From: Pontibacter mucosus
Lineage (GTDB): Bacteria > Bacteroidota > Bacteroidia > Cytophagales > Hymenobacteraceae
Length of the DNA stretch: 64,000 nucleotides
Direction of reading: 5' to 3'
NCBI RefSeq assembly: GCF_003054055.1
Contig: NZ_QBKI01000013.1
Location: 1 to 64,000 of the forward strand
Part shown: piece by piece, positions 1 through 9,177 of the stretch
Layout: the number at the start of each line of letters is the position of its first letter
How positions within the stretch are numbered: the stretch's first letter is position 1
Translations under genes and position numbers: made by a program
The notes under the pieces: model-generated
The model's input: only the letters and a program-made list of their open reading frames with translations
Database searches by the model: none
What the model was told of the DNA's origin: nothing

Positions 1-1564
1 CAACTGTGTTGGAATTAAGGTCATGGTGCAGGTAGTGCAGGAAGAAGCGAAGCGCCTCTTCCCTGTCGTGTTTCGAGACGAGCTTTGAGGCCTCATAGAA
101 AATGTGCTCAACCGAGGGGTTCTTCTTGTTGAGTCTGCCTAGCCGGTAAACACCCTCAATAAAGGTCTCCTTTTTCCCATCGGCTAGTTGAGTGGAAAGC
201 TGCTCCAACTGCGTCTTCCAGCGGGTGACGTTTTGCGCGTTCAGCTCTATCTCAGTCGCCTCATCCGGCTGCTCCACCTGGGATATCAGTTTAGGGATAG
301 CTGCATCAACCATCTCCCCAATGCGTGAGTCAAACTCTGATGCCAGTTCATCATTGTTTCCGGTGTAGGCGGTGGAAATCTTACGCTTGTGTAGGAAAGC
401 CTCCCGGACAGCGTACTCGCATCGCTTAAAAATCGTGACATAGACGTCTATGGCTACACGCTGGCGGGTATAACTGTCGTCATAACTGCTCCAGTAGTAG
501 GAGTCTTGCGCCTTGTAAACAACAATTGCCATCTCCTGTATGAACTGAATCTCCTTGGTCATGGAGGTGCCTTTTCGCTGGAGCTGCTTCTTAAGCTCCT
601 TCATCACGCTTAGGTACAGCTTTGCCGTGGCCATGCAGCATCCTTCCATGGAGGTAAAAGCATTGTCGAAGTAGGCGACTTTATTAAGCAGACCCACCTC
701 TTGGGTGTTAAGGCCAAGCTTCTGCTTCAGGCGCTTTCCTAGTTTCCACTGATCGGCGTCATAAGAGAGTGCCGTTTCAAAAGAAGTGATTTTGTCAACT
801 TGCTGTTCTATGTTTTGGAAAGCTGCATAAGAGGCAGGTTGTCTTTCCGTCACTGCTTGCTGCTGTCCGTGGTATGTATTCACCAAGGAAGCATACGATG
901 GTTTTTGCGCTAGCCTATCCTTTGTGGTGACCGGTGCATCAATCCTGTACGTGCTACCCGTTACGTCGATGATAGCATCATCTTCTACAGGAGTAGCTTT
1001 TGTTTCGTCTTCCATCCTACCTGATGTTGCTTGGGCTTGCCCTGTACCGGAGCTTTCTTCCTGTCTATTGTGGGTATCGACTGCCTTGTCCTGATTTACT
1101 TGCTGTTCTTTACTTAGAGGGGTTGGATGTAGGGGGAAGCGCTTCTCAGTCGTTGTATGCTGCTGTTTTCCGTCATGTGTAGTTATCACCGGTGCATCGG
1201 ATGGCTTTTGTGGTACTGTAGCCTTTATGTTGAGTGCTGAACCGATACTATGCGTTATGTTAGTTACAGGGGTAATAGACGCGCCCTCTGCTTGTCTAAC
1301 CTTTACTCCATTTTCCAATTTGCGCACTGGGTCCCGATCCTGCACGCTTTCAGGTCTACTATGGGTAGAGGTTGACTTTACTTCAGCCACTCTCTTATTA
1401 CTGTTTCTCTTGAAGATAGCCCTATATGTCGGGGGCAGGACTACTAAGCCTAGTAACAGGTTGATTGCCCCTCCAAAATATTCACCGCTTATAAAACCGA
1501 CCAAGGCGCCAAGACACCAAACAACCCCAAAAAACCAACGGACAGCATTTATAAAGACCTTCAT
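1..1564 (-). CDS. TerB-domain-like membrane protein, C-terminus cut by window edge
   Basis: An open minus-strand frame runs from an ATG at 1562-1564 to the left edge (521 codons visible, no stop). The first ~46 residues form two hydrophobic segments (about 8-26 and 30-45). A polar, Gln/Thr/Ser-rich linker follows to about residue 270. After it comes a helical region with short matches to the TerB_N family of tellurite-resistance-associated proteins, for example LLNKVAYFDNAF, CCMATAKLYL and CEYAVREAFLHKRKI. TerB-type modules are known from membrane-associated stress and phage-response systems, but no function is shown here. The match is from memory of the family, so the domain call is moderate. 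The coding region itself is well supported by more than 500 codons without a stop. Confidence 0.6.
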   Translation of the reverse strand, partial: MKVFINAVRWFFGVVWCLGALVGFISGEYFGGAINLLLGLVVLPPTYRAIFKRNSNKRVAEVKSTSTHSRPESVQDRDPVRKLENGVKVRQAEGASITPVTNITHSIGSALNIKATVPQKPSDAPVITTHDGKQQHTTTEKRFPLHPTPLSKEQQVNQDKAVDTHNRQEESSGTGQAQATSGRMEDETKATPVEDDAIIDVTGSTYRIDAPVTTKDRLAQKPSYASLVNTYHGQQQAVTERQPASYAAFQNIEQQVDKITSFETALSYDADQWKLGKRLKQKLGLNTQEVGLLNKVAYFDNAFTSMEGCCMATAKLYLSVMKELKKQLQRKGTSMTKEIQFIQEMAIVVYKAQDSYYWSSYDDSYTRQRVAIDVYVTIFKRCEYAVREAFLHKRKISTAYTGNNDELASEFDSRIGEMVDAAIPKLISQVEQPDEATEIELNAQNVTRWKTQLEQLSTQLADGKKETFIEGVYRLGRLNKKNPSVEHIFYEASKLVSKHDREEALRFFLHYLHHDLNSNTV

Positions 1565-1737
1565 CTGTTGTATAACTTTTAGAAATAGTATGAGCGTGAT
1601 TTCATCCCAATATAAATAAAAGTTATATATATTGCATCTGTTGTATAAATATCTAAGCGATGATATAAAGCTTCTTCTTGTTGTCAGTCACCAACTTATA
1701 AGGTGTATTGGGTTACCTTGCTTCTTAGGGTTGAAAG

Positions 1738-1953
1738 ATGAAGACCACAGACGAGTTGGATCAGGAAGTAACTAAAAAACCTTAAATAAGAGTGAAGGTT
1801 TTCATTCCTCCCATACTAATAGAGGAGTAATATCAAGCTGTTTAAGAAGCAGATAATCACTTAAATGCTTGTGATATAGTAGAAGAAACAATAAAAATAA
1901 GCTTACAACAAGCTGAAAAACTTTCGCAGAGTATTTCTGAAGCAGGCTTTTGA
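1738..1953 (+). pseudogene. Decayed short ORF with three in-frame TAA codons
   Basis: A single reading frame starts at ATG 1738 and ends at TGA 1951-1953, broken by TAA at 1783, 1828 and 1843. The final uninterrupted stretch reads as a plausible amphipathic helix (EADNHLNACDIVEETIKIS and on). No family is recognised. It lies in the 463-bp gap before the TrlF-like gene. The rest of that gap is AT-rich and holds nothing else I can support. It could also be chance open frame in AT-rich DNA. Confidence 0.25.
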
Positions 1954-2027
1954 AAAAAGCCTTATACATTCAGTTTATCAGTTTTGATTTATAATGTGCA
2001 AAACAATCCTTTAAATATAACAATACT

Positions 2028-4775
2028 ATGAATCCATTCTCCATAGCCGGAAGTAAGTGGTGGAAGTGCGACTTCCATAACCATACTCCTGCGTCAACTG
2101 ATTATGGTAAAGGACCAAATCAAGCTGTTCTCCTTAAAAGAAGCCCTAGGGAGTGGCTGCTTGATTACATGAAGGCAGAAATTGACTGCGTTGGAGTAAC
2201 GGACCATAATAGTGGAGAATGGATAGACATCCTGAAGATAGAATTGGAGTTAATGGAAGCCGAGCAGCCGGAAGGCTATAGGGCCATAGTTGTTTTTCCT
2301 GGAGTTGAGGTTAGTGTCAATGGAGGTATACACATAGTTGCTCTTTTCGATCCATCTAAAGGCACGAAAGACATTAACGGACTATTAGGCGCAGTTGGAT
2401 TCCCGTTAGAACATGTTGGGAAAAGTGAGTATACATCTAAAGAGTCAATTGATGAAGTAATTGATAGTATTATTGATGCTGGTGGTATAGCTATTCCAGC
2501 TCACGTTGACAAGCCTACTGGCTTATTTGAAGTATATGGAGGTAATGTTACTGTAAGGAATCTACTTCTTAGAGAATGTTTACTAGCTATTGAGCTTATT
2601 AATAAAGAAAGCGTATTACCAGACACATACAAGCAGCACAGAAAGAGACTAAACTTAGCTGAAATTGTAGGGTCTGACAGTCATTTACCAGAGCAGGCAG
2701 GAACAGCCTATACCTGGGTAAAAATGGAAGAGCCAAGTATAGAAGCCCTCAAATTAGCTTTTCACGATGGTGTTGACGGTATTATTAGACATGAAAGCCC
2801 ACACTCCCAGCCCAATCAAATTGCAGAGAGATATTACATAAGGAAATTAGTTGTCAAAGACGGCTACAAAGCAGGTAATGGGCAACCACTTGTGGTTGAA
2901 TTTAGTCCATGGCAGACAACCTTAATTGGAGGACGGGGATCAGGAAAGTCTAGTATTATTAACTATCTAAGAATAGCTTTAGATAAATGTGATGGTATCC
3001 CAGATAAGATAAAAGCCGATTTTGAGAATTTTAAAAAAGTTGGTTCTAGAGGGGGTGTTGGAATGCTAAAAGCCTCTACAGAAATAGAGGTTTTGATTCA
3101 AAAAGATACTAGGTTATTGAAGGTGACTTGGAATCAAACAGACAACTGCATCCTTTCCGAGATGAATGAACAAGGTGACTGGGATTTAATTGGTCCTATG
3201 AGTGCTCTTGGAAAGATGTTTCCTATGAGAATATTCAATCAAAAGCAACTTTATGAATTAACAGAAAGTCCAAACCACCTTCTAAACCTCATCGATTCCC
3301 AGTTTGATAAGAACGCTTGGTCTCAAGAGTTAGAGAGGTTAGAAGCTATTTGGTATGCTAGCAGGCGTAACCAAAGAGAGCTAGCTAATAGAATGGCGGG
3401 TGAACCAGAAACCAAAGAACTTTATAAATCTGTTGAAGGCAAAATCAAAATTTTTGAAGCTTATGGTAACGAGCTTTTAACTAAATTTAAAGAAGAGCAG
3501 CAGTCTAATAGACTGATTAAATCTGGAATCAATAGCGTCAAAGGGCTTACTGATAACTTACAAAAAATAATCGAGTCTCAGTCAATTACTTCTATCTATG
3601 ATTCTAAGATGGGTGATGAGTTAAAAACTAGTGTTTCATCATTTGATGAAGAAGTAAAAGCTCAAATAGTTAGCATTAGCAAGTCAATAGAGAACTTACG
3701 GCAAATTGTAATAGCATTTGATACTAATTATGAATCCTCAGAATGGTACACAAAATCACAAGGGACTAAAATAGAGTATGATAAATTTATAAATTCTCTA
3801 AAAGAGTCTAATCCAGATGTCAATTTAGATTACGGTGCTTTGTTAGCTCAGAAGCAAGGGCTAGAAGAGAAGCTTAACCAATATAAGGGACTTAAGGATG
3901 AATATGATGCCATCACTCAAAATATTAAAGATCAGTACCAATTAATTATTCAACATCATCAGCAGCTTAGGACTCTTAGAAATGAAGTTATTCATAAATG
4001 GAGTAAAAATACACAAGGCGGTACCTTAGCTGTTTATCTGAATGAACTAGGTGACTTTGTAAATTCAGAAATCAGTTTTAGAGATCTGATACGAAGGCCA
4101 GGTAGCGAATTTGCTAGTGAACTTTTAACTCTTGATGATGATGGGAATCCTACAGGAGGCTTCATTTCTAAAATTTTACAAGAGCAAGACATGCAAAGCC
4201 GATGGGGGCTGTTGCAAGAAATAAAACAAAACATTATAACTGCAAGTGAAGCTGATCCTAAGAACCTTGGGATAAAATTCATTAGGCACTTTCAAAAGCT
4301 AAAGGAAACTACACCCGAAGACATTGATAGATTATGGCTATGGGTTCCTGAAGATAGGATAGTACTAAAATTAAAAAGACAAGGTGGAAAAGAAGAAGAT
4401 ATTGAAAGCGGTTCTGCAGGTCAAAAGACAGCAGGTATACTGTCATTACTATTAGCGATAGATAATGTACCATTAATTATTGATCAGCCCGAAGACGACT
4501 TGGACACTCGAATGGTCACGGAGCTGATTGTAGAAAATTTTAAACGATTAAAGCCCCATCGCCAAGTAATTGTAGTTACTCACAATCCTAATATCGCAGT
4601 CAACGCTAGCTCAGAAAAAATTGTTGAGCTAGAATTCAGTTCTGGCCAAATTCGAAAGAAGTGCAGCGGTGCCCTGCAAAAGCATGAGGTAAGATTAGCA
4701 GTGTGTGATGTGATGGAGGGAGGTCGTGATGCACTTGAATCTAGATATTATAGAATTTCTAAGGCTCTTACTTGA
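2028..4775 (+). CDS. TrlF-like PHP-domain/AAA (SMC-type) ATPase
   Basis: 915 aa. The N-terminus is a PHP-type metal-dependent phosphoesterase domain: HxH at H17/H19, TDHN at 58-61, E94, PAH at 157-159 and GSDSH at 215-219. A P-loop follows (GGRGSGKSS, 301-309), then a long coiled-coil-rich middle. An ABC/SMC-like C-terminal half carries a signature-like SAGQKT (~796), Walker B DQPEDDLD (~819-826) and a switch histidine in VVTHN (~850). The PHP plus split-ATPase layout with a coiled-coil insert matches the TrlF family, often found in variable defence regions. The likely activity is ATP-gated cleavage of a nucleic acid or nucleotide; the substrate is unknown. It stands alone, with a Fic gene 119 bp downstream on the same strand. 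Confidence 0.8.
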   Translation: MNPFSIAGSKWWKCDFHNHTPASTDYGKGPNQAVLLKRSPREWLLDYMKAEIDCVGVTDHNSGEWIDILKIELELMEAEQPEGYRAIVVFPGVEVSVNGGIHIVALFDPSKGTKDINGLLGAVGFPLEHVGKSEYTSKESIDEVIDSIIDAGGIAIPAHVDKPTGLFEVYGGNVTVRNLLLRECLLAIELINKESVLPDTYKQHRKRLNLAEIVGSDSHLPEQAGTAYTWVKMEEPSIEALKLAFHDGVDGIIRHESPHSQPNQIAERYYIRKLVVKDGYKAGNGQPLVVEFSPWQTTLIGGRGSGKSSIINYLRIALDKCDGIPDKIKADFENFKKVGSRGGVGMLKASTEIEVLIQKDTRLLKVTWNQTDNCILSEMNEQGDWDLIGPMSALGKMFPMRIFNQKQLYELTESPNHLLNLIDSQFDKNAWSQELERLEAIWYASRRNQRELANRMAGEPETKELYKSVEGKIKIFEAYGNELLTKFKEEQQSNRLIKSGINSVKGLTDNLQKIIESQSITSIYDSKMGDELKTSVSSFDEEVKAQIVSISKSIENLRQIVIAFDTNYESSEWYTKSQGTKIEYDKFINSLKESNPDVNLDYGALLAQKQGLEEKLNQYKGLKDEYDAITQNIKDQYQLIIQHHQQLRTLRNEVIHKWSKNTQGGTLAVYLNELGDFVNSEISFRDLIRRPGSEFASELLTLDDDGNPTGGFISKILQEQDMQSRWGLLQEIKQNIITASEADPKNLGIKFIRHFQKLKETTPEDIDRLWLWVPEDRIVLKLKRQGGKEEDIESGSAGQKTAGILSLLLAIDNVPLIIDQPEDDLDTRMVTELIVENFKRLKPHRQVIVVTHNPNIAVNASSEKIVELEFSSGQIRKKCSGALQKHEVRLAVCDVMEGGRDALESRYYRISKALT

Positions 4776-4894
4776 TATTGAGAATATAAATGGTATTGAT
4801 TCCGTTAGATTTCACACCTCATTTGCTATTAGGGAGCGCCTATACGTAAATACACTCCCCGATAGCTTTTAACAAGTCTGATATAATTTTAGCC

Positions 4895-6010
4895 ATGTGG
4901 CAGCCAACTGATTTACCTGTTACTATTGAAGTAGAGACAAAAGCTGTATTGAAGCAGGCAACAACAGCACATCGTTATCTGGCCGAGCTGAAGGGAGTCG
5001 CTGCGACTATTCCCAACGAACAGATACTAATCAGCACGCTTACTCTACAGGAAGCGCGGGACAGTTCGGCCATCGAGAACATCATCACCACACAGGATGA
5101 GCTCTTTAAAGCCGAACTGCAGGCAGGCTATGCCCTCAGTACCGCTACTAAGGAGGTGCAGAACTATGCCACTGCTCTACGTGAAGGCTTTGAGGCAGTG
5201 CGCAAAAATAAAATTCTAAGCTTAAGCCATATTCTTAGGATTCAACAGGAACTTGAGCAGAACAACGCTGGCCTGCGTAAGTTGCCAGGCACGGCGTTGA
5301 AAAATGCCAAAACAGGTGAAACGGTTTACACACCGCCGCAGCACCCGGACCAGATAGAACACCTAATGCATAACCTCGTCCAGTATATTAATGATGACGA
5401 GGTGTCGGATGTCGACCCGCTGATCAAGATGGCCATCATCCACCACCAGTTTGAGAGCATCCATCCTTTCTATGACGGGAATGGCCGCACCGGACGTATT
5501 ATCAACATCCTGTACCTGGTATGCAAAGATTTGCTGCAACTGCCTGTGCTATACCTAAGTCGCTACGTGGTGGAAAATAAGGCAGACTATTACCGCCTAC
5601 TACAGCAGGTACGCGATACAGGTAATTGGGAGGCATGGCTCCTGTTCATGCTTAAAGGAGTGGAAGAAACTGCCAAGCAGACCATCGAGATGGTGAAAAG
5701 CATTAACCTCCTCATGCAGCAGTACAAAAAGAGGATTCGTACGGACCTGCCAAAAATATATAGTCAGGATCTGCTCAATAACCTGTTCAAGCATCCTTAC
5801 ACTAAAATCGAGTTTGTCATGAAGGACCTCATGCTGGAGCGGAAAGCCGCTGCTAGATACTTGAACGCACTTGCTGATATAGGACTGCTACAAAAAGAAA
5901 AGATAGGCACGAGCAACTACTACCTAAACCTTCCCCTGATCGAGGTTTTTGTGAATGCCAAAGAGCAGTATACATCCACTACTCCAGTTATAGGTACACA
6001 AGGATCTTAG
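4895..6010 (+). CDS. fic: Fic family protein (AMPylase-type)
   Basis: 371 aa. The Fic catalytic motif HPFYDGNGRTGR lies at residues 190-201, with the catalytic His190 and the anion-hole/phosphate-binding residues all present. An N-terminal inhibitory motif of the (S/T)xxxE(G/N) type is present as S57..E61-N62, so the protein is a self-inhibited class II Fic. The C-terminal ~100 residues look like a winged helix, as in many stand-alone Fic proteins. Such enzymes usually transfer AMP to a hydroxyl side chain of a target protein. The stop codon falls inside a 42-bp tandem repeat, so the last five residues are repeat-derived. The position behind a TrlF-like ATPase suggests a conflict/stress role, which is inference. 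Confidence 0.9.
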   Translation: MWQPTDLPVTIEVETKAVLKQATTAHRYLAELKGVAATIPNEQILISTLTLQEARDSSAIENIITTQDELFKAELQAGYALSTATKEVQNYATALREGFEAVRKNKILSLSHILRIQQELEQNNAGLRKLPGTALKNAKTGETVYTPPQHPDQIEHLMHNLVQYINDDEVSDVDPLIKMAIIHHQFESIHPFYDGNGRTGRIINILYLVCKDLLQLPVLYLSRYVVENKADYYRLLQQVRDTGNWEAWLLFMLKGVEETAKQTIEMVKSINLLMQQYKKRIRTDLPKIYSQDLLNNLFKHPYTKIEFVMKDLMLERKAAARYLNALADIGLLQKEKIGTSNYYLNLPLIEVFVNAKEQYTSTTPVIGTQGS

Positions 6011-6128
6011 TATGTACCAAGAGTACTGTTTTCTGGTACATATAGTGAAAGGTATGTACCAAGAATGCCAGTTCTTGGTACATAAGAAGGCTGATGTGTA
6101 CCAGAAAGACCTAGTATGGGTATATAAG
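5984..6128 (+). repeat. 42-bp tandem repeat with palindromic GGTACATA/TATGTACC cores
   Basis: Three units at 5984-6025, 6026-6067 and 6068-6109 align without gaps, and a decayed fourth begins at 6110. Each unit holds GGTACA(T/C)A followed about 10 bp later by T(A/G)TGTACCA. Adjacent units therefore create hairpins. The best is a perfect 13-bp inverted repeat, 6053-6065 with 6072-6084, around a 6-nt loop. The period is 14 codons and in phase with fic. Unit 1 supplies the fic stop; unit 2 is open in that frame and units 3 and 4 carry stops. The remaining sequence from 6129 to 6440 has no gene I recognise. Confidence 0.8.
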
Positions 6129-6440
6129 AGGCAAACTGTGTTATCCGGAAATGCTGTTAATGCATCTTAGTGACTTTGCCACATCCAGTCTGTAAACTGT
6201 AACGGCAGACAGGTACCTCCCCCGCTACCGTATAGGTGGTTCCTTAGACTACCGTTCCTCCTGCTGCCCTGTTAATTTTTTAAAATCTCTCGTCGAGCAG
6301 AGGCGGTTTACATATTTGTGTACTTATAACCTTTTACAAACGCACCTTTGTAAAAAGAAGCAACAATACCATTGGACGATTCTGGTACAGGTACTACTAG
6401 AGAAAGCACATGCTCTGTTTTATACATCTAAAATTACTTC

Positions 6441-6480
6441 AAAAAGGGGAGGCACCTCATTTAAAAGTGCCTCCCCTTAC
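6441..6480 (-). terminator. Rho-independent terminator of copZ
   Basis: A perfect 10-bp stem (GGGGAGGCAC at 6446-6455 with GTGCCTCCCC at 6467-6476) is followed by TTTTT when read on the minus strand. It sits 30 bp past the copZ stop. Confidence 0.85.
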
Positions 6481-6510
6481 TTACAAGCTAACTATTTCGC
6501 TACAGATATG

Positions 6511-6720
6511 TTAAATAGGCTGTGCTTTAAAGCCAGCTCTCTCTACCGTGGCGATAACCTCACTGGCAGAGAGGGATTCTGTTTTCACGGTTAGAACTTT
6601 GTCTTTGTTGGCTGTATCCACCATCCACTCGCAAACACCTTCGGCGGCATTAAGTACTGGAGTTACTTTAGAAACACAGCCTCCACAGTTTATATTGGTT
6701 TTAAACTTTAGGTCTTTCAT
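6511..6720 (-). CDS. copZ: CopZ-like copper chaperone (HMA domain)
   Basis: 69 aa, a single heavy-metal-associated domain. The metal site is NCGGC (C12 and C15) in the loop after the first strand, and the end GFKAQP is typical of the last strand. Proteins of this type bind Cu(I) in the cytosol and hand it to CopA. The start is set at the ATG before KDLKFK; in-frame upstream codons exist but would add a tail outside the domain. The gene follows copA on the same strand but has its own promoter/operator in the 113-bp gap and its own terminator. A cysteine-less relative is encoded at 63537-63776. Confidence 0.88.
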   Translation of the reverse strand: MKDLKFKTNINCGGCVSKVTPVLNAAEGVCEWMVDTANKDKVLTVKTESLSASEVIATVERAGFKAQPI

Positions 6721-6761
6721 AATCACTCTATTTTTAGTTACACTACTTAAATTGAACATTA

Positions 6762-6817
6762 CAAAAATACGCGCGCTCAAAGCCGCACTTGTTACATAAT
6801 GTTCCTTATCTATTACA
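6762..6817 (-). promoter_or_regulatory. copZ promoter with 21-bp-spaced direct-repeat operator
   Basis: Read on the minus strand, two half-sites TGTAATAG and TGTAACAA (plus-strand 6810-6817 and 6789-6796) start 21 bp apart. They are followed 19 bp later by TATTTTTG (6762-6769), a match to the Bacteroidota -7 element TAnnTTTG. The layout is the same to the base as at copA. A third similar octamer lies one further 21-bp step away (6831-6838), overlapping the copA stop codon. Confidence 0.7.
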
Positions 6818-6833
6818 TATTTATTGAAGCATG

Positions 6834-9101
6834 TTACAGCTTCTGTGCTTTCAGCCTTAAGCTGTTTGTTACAACCGACACAGAGCTTAAGGCCATGGCC
6901 GCGCCTGCGATCATTGGATCCAGCAGGAAGCCGTACAGCGGGTACAGCACACCTGCCGCGATCGGGATACCAATCAGGTTGTAGATAAAGGCCCAGAATA
7001 AATTCTGTTTGATTGCCCGTACCGTTTGCTTTGACAGCTTTAGTGCTTTAGGAACCTGCTGCAGGTCTGAGGAAATCAAAGTCATCTTAGCCACATCAAT
7101 GGCTATGTCTGATCCCTTGCCCATGGCAACACTTACATCAGCCTGTGCCAGGGCGTGTGAATCATTGATACCATCCCCTACCATAGCTACGATCTTGCCT
7201 TGCGCTTGCAACTCTTTTACAAAAGCCGCTTTATCAGATGGCAAAACTTCGGCTTTGTAATTCTTTACACCTACCTGCGCTGCTACACTGGCGGCTGTTT
7301 GCTGGTTATCACCAGTAAGCATGTACACCTCAACCCCTTGCGCCTGCAATGCCTGTATGGCAGCCGTTGAACTTGGCTTAACTTGGTCTGCAATGGCTAT
7401 CAAAGCTACAGCATTCTGACTCTCTGTAAAGAAGATAACCGTTTTGGCTTCAGCCCTCAAAGCATCTGCGAGCTGTACCAACTTAGGTTCAACATGTACC
7501 CCTTCTTCTTCTAAGAGCTTGTGGTTACCCGCTAAATATTGGGTGCCGTGTAGGGAGGCTTTAACTCCGCGCCCTGTTACACTATCAAACGCATCCAGTT
7601 CTAGTGACTTTACCTCCAGGTTTCTCAGATGCCGCACCACTGCCTCAGCAAGCGGGTGCTCTGACTGCATTTCCAACGACAATAGCACGGTTTGTAGGTT
7701 CTGTTTGCGGGCACTCGCTTCATCAGCCCACACCACATCCGTCACCACCGGTTTGCCCTCTGTGATGGTGCCTGTCTTATCGAGAACGACAGCATTTACT
7801 TTATGTGCTTGCTCCAGGCTTTCCGCATCCTTTATCAGAATGCCGTTTTCAGCACCTTTGCCTACGCCCACCATAATAGCAGTTGGTGTTGCCAAGCCCA
7901 GAGCACATGGGCAGGCAATAACAAGGACAGTCACCAGAGCCAGTAGGGCCTGAGTCAGCGCATTGTCGCCGCCGAGTATAAACCAAGCGGTAAAGCTAAC
8001 CAGCGCTATCACCAGCACTACCGGTACAAATATACCAGCGATCTTATCAACCAGTTTTTGTACGGGTGCCTTAGAGCCTTGTGCTTCCTGAACCATCCTG
8101 ATGATCTGAGCCAACATGGTCTCACTTCCCACGCGCTCAGCCACAAACTGAAAGCTCCCTTTCTGATTGATGGTTCCCGCATACACTTTGGCTCCTTGCT
8201 GCTTGGCAACCGGTACGGGTTCCCCTGAAATCATTGATTCGTCTACATAGGAAGTACCCCTCGCCACTTCTCCGTCCACAGGTATCTTCTCTCCGGCGCG
8301 TACCAGCAGCAGGTCTCCTTTCTGCACTTCAGAAACCGGCACCTCCCGCTCTTGGTCGCCCTCTACCAACCAAACAGTTTTGGGCTGCAGGCCAATCAGC
8401 TTCTTAATGGCGGTGGAGGTATTGGACTTGGCCCTTTCCTCCAGCAGCTTGCCCAACATGATGAACACGATCACCACGGCCGCAGCTTCGAAGTACACGT
8501 GCGGGTGCAGCCCGCGTGCATGCCAAAATTCAGGAAAGAAGGTATTAAACACGCTGAAGAGGAACGCAATGCCTGTGCTTAATGACACCAGCGTGTCCAT
8601 GTTCGCCTTCCCGTTTTTAGCCTGCTTGAAAGCATTTATATAGAAGTTTCGGCCAAAGTAAAACACTACCGGCGCACTAAGCACCATCATGATCCAGTTA
8701 CCGTAAGGCATGTCCATAAAGAACATTCCGATCAGAAACACCGGCAGGGTAAGAATTGCCGCTGCAATCGTTCTCTTCTTAAGCGCTTGGTAATAGGTAT
8801 GCTGCTGCTGCTCCTGCTTTTCCTGGGCATTTTCCTGATCAATGATCAAGTCAAAGCCTATTTCCTGCACATTCTTCTGTATATTGGTAAGAGCAATCTG
8901 GTCAGGGTCATATGTGACTTGCAGTGTCTGGGATGCGAAATTCACCGCCGCTTGCGATACGCCTGGCTGTGAACTCAACATGGATTCCACACTAAGGGCA
9001 CAGGAGGCACAGCTCATGCCTGTAACCGGTAAAGACGCTTTATGTAATTTGGAGGCAGTTTTGCTCGTACTCTTTTCTGGAGCATGTAAATTTTTTCCCA
9101 T
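6834..9101 (-). CDS. copA: CopA-type Cu(I)-exporting P1B-ATPase
   Basis: 755 aa. One N-terminal HMA domain carries GMSCASC at about residues 28-34. Eight-helix P1B core: membrane metal motif C397-P398-C399, phosphorylated Asp in DKTGT (D441), and GDGIND near 645. The CPC motif marks a monovalent Cu+/Ag+ exporter from cytosol to periplasm. Length and the single HMA domain are normal for the family. It is transcribed toward copZ, and both share an operator design, which fits a chaperone/pump pair under one copper-responsive regulator. Confidence 0.95.
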   Translation of the reverse strand: MGKNLHAPEKSTSKTASKLHKASLPVTGMSCASCALSVESMLSSQPGVSQAAVNFASQTLQVTYDPDQIALTNIQKNVQEIGFDLIIDQENAQEKQEQQQHTYYQALKKRTIAAAILTLPVFLIGMFFMDMPYGNWIMMVLSAPVVFYFGRNFYINAFKQAKNGKANMDTLVSLSTGIAFLFSVFNTFFPEFWHARGLHPHVYFEAAAVVIVFIMLGKLLEERAKSNTSTAIKKLIGLQPKTVWLVEGDQEREVPVSEVQKGDLLLVRAGEKIPVDGEVARGTSYVDESMISGEPVPVAKQQGAKVYAGTINQKGSFQFVAERVGSETMLAQIIRMVQEAQGSKAPVQKLVDKIAGIFVPVVLVIALVSFTAWFILGGDNALTQALLALVTVLVIACPCALGLATPTAIMVGVGKGAENGILIKDAESLEQAHKVNAVVLDKTGTITEGKPVVTDVVWADEASARKQNLQTVLLSLEMQSEHPLAEAVVRHLRNLEVKSLELDAFDSVTGRGVKASLHGTQYLAGNHKLLEEEGVHVEPKLVQLADALRAEAKTVIFFTESQNAVALIAIADQVKPSSTAAIQALQAQGVEVYMLTGDNQQTAASVAAQVGVKNYKAEVLPSDKAAFVKELQAQGKIVAMVGDGINDSHALAQADVSVAMGKGSDIAIDVAKMTLISSDLQQVPKALKLSKQTVRAIKQNLFWAFIYNLIGIPIAAGVLYPLYGFLLDPMIAGAAMALSSVSVVTNSLRLKAQKL

Positions 9102-9121
9102 ATTCCACTCATATTTTAATA

Positions 9122-9177
9122 CAAAGGTATAGCTTGAACCAGCCTTAGCTGTTACATAATTATAATAAACTGTTACA
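9122..9177 (-). promoter_or_regulatory. copA promoter with 21-bp-spaced direct-repeat operator
   Basis: On the plus strand CTGTTACA occurs at 9149-9156 and again at 9170-9177, exactly 21 bp apart. In the direction of copA these are two TGTAACAG half-sites, followed after 19 bp by TACCTTTG (9122-9129), a perfect TAnnTTTG -7 element. The start codon is at 9101. Direct repeats two helical turns apart next to the promoter suit an AraC-type activator; the HMA-AraC protein at 20586-21173 is the obvious candidate. That assignment is inference. Confidence 0.75.

Noticed and set aside
5984..6128. CRISPR-like array at the 42-bp repeats
   Set aside because: The units are contiguous and vary along their whole length; there are no unique spacers and no cas genes.
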